Shown here: piece after piece, positions 13,490-22,065 of the stretch | Position numbering within the stretch: the stretch's first letter is position 1 | Layout of the letters: the number at the start of each line of letters is the position of its first letter | Source: Sipunculus nudus | Taxonomy: Eukaryota > Annelida > Sipuncula > Golfingiida > Sipunculidae | DNA length: 64,000 nt | Direction: 5' to 3' | Assembly: GCA_026874595.1 (NCBI GenBank) | Contig: CM049313.1 | Span: 41,384,659-41,448,658 of the forward strand | Program-made: the position numbers and the translations under genes | The notes under the pieces: generated by a model | Told to the model about the DNA's origin: nothing | The model's input: only the letters and a program-made list of their open reading frames with translations | Databases searched by the model: none

Positions 13490-15257
13490 GGTCCCATGGT
13501 CCCATGCAGTCTTGGTCAGGGTCTCAGGTATCATTGTTCCGGTCTTGATCAGCCTCTCGAGTAACATGGTCCCAGTCATGGTCATGGTCTCAGGTATCGT
13601 TGTTCTAGTCCGGATCAGCCTCTCGGGTAACATGGTCCCAGTCTTGGTCAGGGTCTCAGGTATCATTGTTCTAGTCCGGATCAGCCTCTCGGGTAACATG
13701 GTCCCAGTCTTGGTCAGGGTCTCAGGTATCATTGTTCTAGTCCGGATCAGCCTCTCGGGAAACATTGTCCCAGTCTTGGTCAGGGTCTCGGGTATCATTG
13801 TTCTAGTCCGGATCAGCCTCTCGGGTAACATGGCCCCAGTCTTGGTCAGGATCTCAGGTATCATTGTTCTAGTCCGTATCAGCCTCTCGAGTAACATGGT
13901 CCCAGTCTTGGTCAGGGTCTCAGGTATCATTGTTCTAGTCCGGATCAGCCTCTCGGGTAACATGGCCCCAGTCTTGGTCAGGGTCTCAGGTATCATTGTT
14001 CTAGTCCGGATCAGCCTCTCGAGTAACATGGTCCCAGTCTTGGTCAGGGTCTCAGGTATCATTGTTCTAGTCCGGATCAGCCTCTCGGGGAACATGGTCC
14101 CAGTCTTGGTCATGGTCTCAGGTATCGCTGTTCTAGTCCGGATCAGCCTCTCGGGTAACATGGCCCCAGTCTTGGTCAGGGTCTCAGGTATCATTGTTCT
14201 AGTCCGGATCAGCCTCTCGGGGAACATGGTCCCAGTCTTGTTCAGGGTCTCAGGTATCATTGTTCTAGTCCGGATCAGCCTCTCGGGTAACATGGTACCA
14301 GTCTTGGTCAGGGTCTCAGGTATCATTGTTCTAGTCCGGATCAGCCTCTCGGGGAACATGGTCCCAGTCTTGTTCAGGGTCTCAGGTATCATTGTTCTAG
14401 TCCGGATCAGCCTCTCGGGTAACATGGCCCCAGTCTTGGTCAGGGTCTCAGGTATCATTGTTCTAGTCCGGATCAGCCTTTAGGGTAACATGGTCCGAGT
14501 CTTGTTCAGGGTCTCAGGTATCATTGTTCTAGTCCGGATCAGCCTCTCGGGGAACATGGTCCCAGTCTTGTTCAGGGTCTCAGGTATCATTGTTCTAGTC
14601 CGGATCAGCCTCTCGGGGAACATGGTCCCAGTCTTGTTCAGGGTCTCAGGTATCATTGTTTTAGTCCGGATCAGCCTCTCGGGTAACATGGTACCAGTCT
14701 TGGTCAGGGTCTCAGGTATCATTGTTCTAGTCTGGATCAGCCTCTCGGGGAACATGGTCCCAGTCTTGTTCAGGGTCTCAGGTATCATTGTTCTAGTCCG
14801 GATCAGCCTCTCGGGTAACATGGTCCCAGTCTTGGTCAGGGTCTCGGGTATCATTGTTCTGGTCCGGATCAGCCTCTCGGGTAACATGGTCCCAGTCTTG
14901 GTCAGGGTCTCAGGTATCATTGTTCTAGTCCGGATCAGCCTCTCGGGGAACATGGTCCCAGTCTTGTTCAGGGTCTCAGGTATCATTGTTCTAGTCCGGA
15001 TCAGCCTCTCGGGTAACATGGTACCAGCCTTGGTCAGGGTCTCAGGTATCATTGTTCTAGTCCGGATCAGCCTCTCGGGTAACATGGTCCCAGTCTTGGT
15101 CAGGGTCTCGGGTATCATTGTTCTAGTCCGGATCAGCCTCTCGGGTAACATGGTCCCAGTCTTGGTCAGGGTCTCGGGTATCATTGTTCTAGTCCGGATC
15201 AGCCTCTCGGGTAACATGGTCCCAGTCTTGGTCAGGGTCTCAGGTATCATTGTTCCG
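13490..15257. repeat. 66-bp satellite array, about 27 copies, open on both strands
   Basis: The unit is two related 33-bp halves, one reading AGTCTTGGTCAGGGTCTCAG and the other AGTCCGGATCAGCCTCTCGG over their first 20 bases; aligned over 33 bases the halves match at about 23 positions. Copies differ by single bases (for example GTAACATGG/GGAACATGG, TTGGTC/TTGTTC) with no indels. Since 66 is a multiple of three, long frames stay open: plus 13443-14483 and 14490-15266, minus 13454-14458 and 14480-15262. The translations are 22-residue repeats (plus: VPVLVRVSGIIVLVRISLSG; minus: MIPETLTKTGTMLPERLIRT). I see no start context, splice borders or non-repeat domain, so I call it a satellite, but a coding repeat exon on the minus strand is not excluded. 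Confidence 0.93.
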
Positions 15258-15444
15258 GTCATATAAATTCTTCACATACTTTAGCTGGTTGTCATGGTAA
15301 ATTAATCCTTAAATATCCAAACTGAATTATGACAGTACGCAGTTACCAGCCATTACTTTAAATACTAATTTTGTTACTTACATACAAGGCCCTCTATGGG
15401 ATGGCACCTGCTGCTTGACTGAACTGTTCCAGCTATACCGAGCT
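15258..15444 (+). mobile_element. LINE 3' fragment, copy 1, between satellite arrays
   Basis: About 187 bp, nearly identical to 17358-17544. It includes codons for TYKAL.GMAPAA, a phrase typical of the C-terminal region of CR1/Jockey-like reverse transcriptase ORFs. It starts exactly where the 66-bp array ends and stops where the 33-bp array begins, so it is a passenger in the satellite's expansion or a breakpoint. Confidence 0.8.
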
Positions 15445-16785
15445 ATGGGTCCCATGGTCCCAGTCTTTGTCTGGCTCTACGGTCCCATGGTCTTAGTCTA
15501 CCTCTTAGGTCCCACGGACCCAGCCCTGGTTTGGTTCTCGTGTCTCAGCCTTGGTCTTTCTCTCGCGTCCCATGTACGTGGTCTTGGTCTGGCTCTTGCG
15601 TCCCAAGGTATCGGTCTTAGTCCTGCTCTCGGTTTCATGGTCCCGCGGTTTGGTCTGGCTCTTGGGTCCCATGATATAGGTCTTGGTCTTGCTCTCAGGT
15701 TTCCTGGACCTGGTCCTGGTCTAGCTCTCGCATCTTATGGTCCCGGTCTTGGTCTGGCTATCGCGTTCCATGGTCCTTGTCCCAGTCTGGCTTTCGGGCC
15801 CCATGGTCCCATCTTGGTTCGGCTCTCGGGTCCCATGGTCCCGGCCTTGGTCTGTCTCTGGGGTCCAATGGTCCAGGTCTTGTGCTCTCTCTGGGATCCC
15901 ATGGGACCTTTCTTGCTCTATCTGTGGACTCCCATTTGACTGTCTTGCTCTGTCATCGCGATCCCATGGGACTGGTCTTGCTCTGTCTCTGGGGGCCCAT
16001 GGGCCGGTATTGCTCTGTTTCTTGGATCCTATCATCCTGGTCTTGCTCTGTCTCTTGGGTCCAATGGTCCGGGTCTTGGTAAGCCTCTTGGGTATCCTGT
16101 TCCCGGTTTTTATTTGGCTCTCTGGCCCCATAATCTCAGTCTTGGTCTGCCTCTCGGGTATCATGGTTACAGTCTTGGTCTGGCTCTACGGTCCAATGGT
16201 CTTGGTCTATCTCTTGGGTCCCATGGTCTCAGCTTTGGTCTTGCTCTCGCGTCCTGTTGTCTCGGCCTTGGTCTGGCTCTCGCGTCTCATGGTCCTGCTC
16301 TTGGTCAGGCTCTCTGGCCCTATTTTCCTGGCCACTTTGCTTAATTGCCCCATGGTCCCGATCTTGGTCAGGCTCTCGGGTCCCATGGTCCCGGTCTTGC
16401 TCTGTCTCTGGGGTCCCATGGTCCCGGTCTTGCTCTGTCTCTTGGGTCCCATGGTCCTGGCCTTGGTCAGGCTCTCGGGTATCTCAGTTCCGGTTTCGGT
16501 CTAGCACTTTGGTCTCATGATCTCAGGTCTGCCTCTCGGGTATCATGGTTACAGTCTTGGTCTGGCTCTCGGATATCATGGTCCCGGCCTTGGTCAGGCT
16601 CTTGGGCATCATGATCTTTGGTCTTCGTCTGGCCCTACGGTCCCATGGACTTGGTCTAGCTCTTTGGTCCCACGTTCTTGGTCTTGGTCTGGTTCTCTGG
16701 TCCCTTAGTCTCGGTCTTGGTCTTGAGTTTGGGTCCCATGGTCTCGATCGTCGTCTCGATTTCGATTGCCATGGCTAACCATGTA
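15445..16785. repeat. degenerate 33-bp satellite array, about 40 copies
   Basis: Unit resembles GGTCTTGGTCTGGCTCTCGG plus GTCCCATGGTCCC. It has the same length and framework as the half-unit of the 66-bp array but is much more diverged. On the minus strand it reads as 11-residue repeats of the type MGPESQTKTGT, broken by stops and frame changes. Likely the older parental array. Confidence 0.9.
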
Positions 16786-17202
16786 GCATCCTCAACCTCG
16801 GTTCTTTACATCAGCCATGAAAAAGCTCAACAGCGCATAAATTAATCTAGGGTTACAACTGCTTTATCGCCGTCTGCTATAAATTTGGGTTGGCATCAGT
16901 CATTTGGCCTTTTTTTATAAACAAATGATCAAAACATTTTCCAAATTCCTTTGGGTGTGGATACGAGATTTCAGCGGCATCATGTTTCATCTTACATCAT
17001 GTTCTCTAATTAAACATGCTCTGAGGTACTACGGAAGTTGCGCGCTCAAAAAAAAATACACATCCTTAATGTGTTAATGCCACGGGGGGGGGGGGGGGGG
17101 GAGATGTATGCCTTATAAATGTTATTCTTGAATTGCTGCTGAAGTTCTTGTTTAAAAGCGAGATCAATGATTTTTTTTTGTATTTGCACATTTCGTATGT
17201 GG

Positions 17203-17257
<55 letters not shown>

Positions 17258-17357
17258 GCAGATTATAACAACTGACAGGAGATACGTACTCGTTATCATG
17301 ATTGCACAGGGCTATTATTAGTGTAACACGAGAGATTAAATAACCCGCTAAACTGAA
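16786..17357. other. non-coding stretch with poly-G and (AG)n tracts
   Basis: Poly-G at 17084-17101 and about 25 AG units at 17205-17254; no gene seen. Confidence 0.6.
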
Positions 17358-17760
17358 TCATATAAATTCTTCACATACTTTAGCTGGTTGTCATGGTAAA
17401 TTAATCCTTAAATATCCAAACTGAATTATGATTGTACGCAGTTACCAGCCATTACTTTAAATACTAATTTTGATACTAACATACAAGGCCCTCCATGGGA
17501 TGGCACCTGCTGCTCGACTGAACTATTCCAGCTATACCAAGCCCCTCGTATTATGAGGTATCATAATAAATATCTTCATTTGCATGAAACTAAAGCTTAA
17601 CTTGCAACATATAAAAGCAGAGCTATTAGCTTCTGTTCTCAAGCTTTGTGGACTGAGCTGGCAGAACATATTATGATATGCGAGTCACTAAACAGATTTA
17701 AGAGTGCATTAAAAACTTACTTTTTATGCAAATTTAAGGTGATATTATGTAATTCTCTTT
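17358..17760 (+). mobile_element. LINE (CR1/Jockey-like) reverse-transcriptase C-terminal remnant, copy 2
   Basis: Its first 187 bp repeat 15258-15444. It continues with ILILTYKALHGMAPAARLNY and, after a frame change, KSRAISFCSQALWTELAEHI and SLNRFKSALKTYF. This is the usual 'TYK.LHG.AP ... W..L...I......FK..LKTY' tail of non-LTR retrotransposon polyproteins. It carries stops and frameshifts, so it is dead. The exact clade cannot be fixed by eye. Confidence 0.85.
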
Positions 17761-18245
17761 TGAACTTTCAGGTTTTTATATTCTCTAAAATTTATAGGTA
17801 ATTTTTGAAGTAACAGTAATAATTTAGAATATATGATATTCCGTTTTATGTAGAGTATTATGTCTGTTTATAATCATGGCATGTATAATATAATTTTATT
17901 CATTTCTCCATGTTTTGTCAGTCGGTTTGAGCGGCATATTTAAATTCTAGATACATGCGCATTATAAGGATAAATTATTATTAATTAACCCTGCCCAATG
18001 CGAATGTTATTGTTTTTTTTTTTTATTTATTCTGTTTGTGTGTGTCTGTCCGCAATCCTTTTACTTGCATTTAATGAGGATATGACAATGATAATATAGC
18101 TGGGTACAAACCGAAACCTTTGGTCGTAGAAAGTTTTAACTTAAAACACATCAATTCTTACTTGAAGTCCAGGTAGGTTCTCTTATACAGTCTTCCTTGG
18201 GAACCCGTTAGTGGGCTAGGTATCTTGCTCAACATATATTTTGCA

Positions 18246-19401
18246 ATGCTAATATTACGGTGCATGCCGAGGGGGGAGTACCCTGAAAGTCAGACTTGTC
18301 TTCTCACTGTTCAAGATTGTACCAACCAGGATGTAAAGGAACGGAAATGGGTGCAGTCAGAAACCTTGAGAAATGTATTTAGATGTCAGAGCATGGATGC
18401 TTACTAACCGACTAAAAGTCAACGACACTAAAACTGAATTTCTGTTTTAAAACAAAACAACAAGCAAAAGTAAATGTCAATGAAATAAAAGAAGGGAAAG
18501 CAGTGATAAGGCCAATTAATAAAATAAGGAACCTGGGCGTAATTTTCGACTGAAACATGTTGATGTTGAATCATATAAACCATGTGTGCAAAATAGGTTA
18601 CTTTCATGCAGTTGACTAAAATTAGACAGATAAAGAAGTATCTGGACAAATCAACAATTGAAACACTTGTTTACTCTTCTGAAAGCTCAAATATAGACTA
18701 TTGTAATTCTTTATTGTATGGTGTCCCAATTATAGGATTAGAAGATTGCAAAAGGTACAGAACTGTGCAGCCAGAGTGGTATGTGGAGCACACAGATTTT
18801 ATCATGTTACTCCGTTGCTGAAGGATCTTCACTGGCTTGTGGTCACCTCACGAACTGAACATAAAACAGCTCTTTTGGAATTTAAGTGCCTGCATGGCCA
18901 GGTACCCGAGTATTCGTCTTGCTTGTTTGATTAAGAAGCGTAATCCCATCCGTGCTCTGAGGTCCGGTCTGCTTGTGGTTCCAAGGACTAGGACAAAAAC
19001 ATTGGGGTCAAGGGCCTTCATCAATGTTGCGCCAGCCGTTTGGAATAAACCTCAGGAACACATCAAACGCAAAACAATATTGCATTTGAAGTCTTATTAA
19101 AGACCAATTTATTCATATCTGCCTACCATATATGTAATATATATATATATATATATACCAATCACATAAATATTATTGTCATCATTTTATAAATAATTTA
19201 GTTTTAGTCTCTTCAGTCTTTCTTTCAATCAGGTCATGATCTTATTATTTTTCTGTTTTAATTTAATATTATGCATTTTAGAACCTTGTAAATTGACCTC
19301 ATATAATAAATGTTAATTTGAATTTTATTCTGAGTATTATACATGTTGTACATGTTTTATTGTGGCGCTTTATAAATTTAATAAACTATAACTATAACCA
19401 T
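18246..19401 (+). mobile_element. 5'-truncated non-LTR retrotransposon with 15-bp target-site duplication
   Basis: Reverse-transcriptase remnants read in order with frame breaks: RNLEKC, DVRAWMLTNRLKVNDTKTEF (about 18375-18440), a piece around IRNLGVIFD (about 18519-18550), IRQIKKYLDKSTIETLVYSS (about 18621-18680), DYCNSLLYG, LQKVQNCAARVV, LLKDLHWL, ECKCLHGQ-like FKCLHGQ, and RAFINVAPAVWN. The 3' end has GCGCTTTATAAATTTAATAA then an ACTATA tail, as in L2/CR1-type elements. The 15-mer aacatatattttgca occurs directly before (18231-18245) and after (19402-19416), a convincing target-site duplication. Multiple stops and frameshifts show it is inactive. Confidence 0.9.
19136..19157. repeat. (TA)n microsatellite inside the LINE 3' region
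   Basis: About 11 TA units. Confidence 0.92.
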
Positions 19402-19679
19402 AACATATATTTTGCATTGTATCATTAAACTGAAACAATCTGCCCCATTGTCAACATTCATCATATGAACTAGGGCTACAGTGGCCATGATAACATGAAA
19501 TTCAAGCCTTCTAAAATAAACTAATAGGGGCCTGCGAGTCATGATGCAAGTCATAATAGGTCGAGTCAAAGGGTCTTTACTGTGTATTTACTGTGTGGTA
19601 GTATTTTACATCAGAGGCTAATATAGACGTATTATATTTGTTAAATAAAGAAGAAACTAGCTGCATTTGTCTATAAGGA

Positions 19680-19990
19680 TACTATGGTTGGCTTCATATT
19701 CGCGAGGCTGAAATTTCGCGTTTTCTCCATTTTTAATGTTTCGCGAGGGTCTCATTTTCGCGATCTCACCAGAACTTATATCAAATCTTTGGCAAAGCAA
19801 TACCTGTGTGTATCATAAAATGAGAGAAGTGATGAGTTTGTAATATTCTTCTCATATAACGATGGGCCCGTACACACAGCACATACAGAGTAAATCAAAT
19901 CTAAGGGAACGTTTTCCCTATACCTCCATGGATGAATTTTATCATAAAATTTCTCACTGTTCTTACCTATTCACATACAAGTATTGGCTA

Positions 19991-20046
<56 letters not shown>

Positions 20047-20174
20047 TATATATATATATAAGAAGGACATACTCAATTGGCCTATTATTCCCGAGGGTTT
20101 CATTTTCGCGATTATTTCCCAATCGCGAATATCGCGAAATTAAAACCCTCGCGAACAAAAAGGCAACCACAGTA
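19680..20174. mobile_element. MITE, Tc1/mariner type, with TTCGCGA-rich terminal inverted repeats
   Basis: The left end reads TACTATGGTTGG and the right end, reverse-complemented, TACTGTGGTTGC. Both continue into TTCGCGAGG and AATTTCGCG blocks over about 50 bases with scattered mismatches. The TA at each end fits a TA target duplication. The interior is non-coding and is expanded by a (TA)n tract at about 19992-20060. Elements with TACTGTGG ends and TTCG-rich arms are widespread in invertebrates. Confidence 0.82.
19992..20060. repeat. (TA)n microsatellite within the MITE
   Basis: About 30 TA units broken by one GTG. Confidence 0.96.
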
Positions 20175-20179
20175 TATGT

Positions 20180-21770
20180 TTATGAGGTTTTCCAAAATAT
20201 TGGTCCTGTGATCAATTTGAAGCCAACCTGTCTACCCAAACTGGAGTTATCATCCATAAACTAATTTGTGAATGGATAGGCCCTGTGACCTTAACTTTTG
20301 ACCTAGTGACCCCTAATTCAAAAGGTAACTTCCCCTATTGGCAGGTGCACCACATGACCAATGATGGACGGATTGAGATGAAAAGATTGGCTTAAAATGT
20401 ATCCACAATCTTTCTAAAGTAGTGTGTCCTGTGAATTTTACCTTTGATCTCATGACCCCAGAAACAACAGTTTTTACTTTAGTGGTGGGCCATATTTAAG
20501 TCAAGTTTGAAACCAATATTTCAAACCAAACTGGTGTTATCATCTGCAAAGTAATATGTGGACATGTGATGTGATGACAACCATGACCTATACCTTTGAC
20601 CTTGTGACCCCAAAATCCAAAAGTTTCTTCCACTTTTGGCAGGTGAGCAACATCTAGATGATAGAGGGTTTGGGACAGAAAGTTTGGCTAAAAATACATC
20701 AACAATCATTTTAAAGAAGTGGGTCCTGTGACCTTGACCTTTTGCCTTATGCCCCAAAATCAAAAGGGTTCTTACATTAATGGTGGATCATATATAAGTC
20801 AAAATTGAAACCAATATGTCAATCCAAAATGGAGTTATCGTCCAGAAACAAATATGTGCCCAGATGGGCCCCTGTGACCATGACTTTTGACCTTGTGACC
20901 CCAATTCAATCAGGTTCTTCCCCCATAGGCAGCTCAGCTATAAGTGCAAGATCGAAGGTTTGGGATGAAAATTTTGGCTTAAAATGCATCCACAATCTTT
21001 CTAAATAAGTGGATACTGTGACCTTGACCTTTGACCTCATGACCACAAAATTGAACAGAATCTTCCCCTGTTTGCAGGTTAGAAATATCTTGAAGATGGA
21101 AGGTTTGCGATGAAAAGTTTGGCTTCAAATGCATATGCATGCATTCTTTTTAAAGAAATGAGTCCTGTGACCTTGACCTTTGACCATTGGACCCCAAAAT
21201 CAACACGGTTCTAACTTTAGTGGTAAGTCATATATAAATTAAGTTTGAAACCAATATGTCAAACTCAAATGGAGTTATCATCTGGAAACTAATTTGTGAA
21301 CAGACGGCCCATGTGACCTTGACCTTTTGACCATGTGACCTTAAATTCATTTATGCTCTCCCCATACTGGCAAATCAGCTAAAGTCGCAAAATGGAAAGT
21401 TTGGGATGAAAAGCTTGGCTTAAATGCAGCCATAATCTTTTTAAATAAATGAGTCCTGTGACCTTGACCTTTGACCTCGTGACCCCAAAATCATATACGT
21501 TCTTGCTTTAATGGTGGGCTATACGTAAGTCTGTAAGTTTGTAATCCATGTGTCAATACAACCTGGAATTATCATCTGGAAATAAATTTGTGTGAATGGA
21601 CAGACAGACAAACAGACAGACAGACGGACAGACAGACAGGGTGATTACTCTATGGAATCCACTTGTGATCAATAAACACACCAGGTTTTGGGACACAAGA
21701 TGTAATTACAGCTGAGAAACTGACATGATTGTTGTCATTTATGGTAAAAAAATAGAAAAATATTCGTTAA
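20180..21770 (-). repeat. CAAGGTCA-rich tandem repeat array, inverted orientation, about 295-bp unit
   Basis: Landmark CCAATATGTCAA recurs near 20510, 20808 and 21252, with a diverged version near 21545; spacing is about 295 or 444. Each unit carries one or two blocks of TGACCTTGACCTTTGACC-type sequence, the phrase GGTTTGGGATGAAAAG.TTGG and AAAATGCATCCACAATCTTT. The right end matches, inverted, the left end of the repeats at 11885 and 46590. No coding potential. Confidence 0.85.
21600..21640. repeat. GACA/GGAC short tandem tract
   Basis: Runs of ACAGACAGACAG with GGAC variants, equivalent to the GTCCGTC heads of neighbouring element families. Confidence 0.85.
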
Positions 21771-21779
21771 AATAACAAA

Positions 21780-22065
21780 AAAAATACAGGTGGGGCCACC
21801 ACTTTTCGGGAACTGACAAAACTAGTCATGGTTAATATTCAAGGCAAGATTCATGACAATCCATGCATTAATTATCAAGATATTGGAGGTTTTGTATTAT
21901 AATTTTTATTATTCTGGGGGGGGGGGGGGGTCTTTCAAGCCCCATAGCTCGGAGGATAAAGGTCACAGTGACTTAATTTCAGGTTTCCAATGAGATTTTA
22001 TATTGACCTCCTTGGATGTTCACTTAGAATTTTGTAGGACCAGCAGTTACGATTTGTGCACTGCT
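21780..22065 (-). repeat. single inverted copy of the repeat that forms the 57.7-59.9 kb array
   Basis: Reverse-complement phrases match those in 57700-59800 and 42420-42650: the ATTATTCTGGGG poly-G junction, CCCCATAGCTC, AGGTTTCCAA, and ATGCATTAATT. It contains a 15-base poly-G tract at 21916-21930. Confidence 0.7.

Noticed and set aside
13443-15266. Long plus and minus frames (258-346 codons) as protein-coding genes
   Set aside because: They consist only of 66-bp satellite units, are open on both strands for the same mechanical reason, and lack any unique domain or splice context. Kept as a repeat, with the coding option listed as a finding.
15415-16778. Several overlapping frames with 11-residue repeats
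   Set aside because: Products of the degenerate 33-bp satellite; interrupted and overlapping in multiple frames on both strands.
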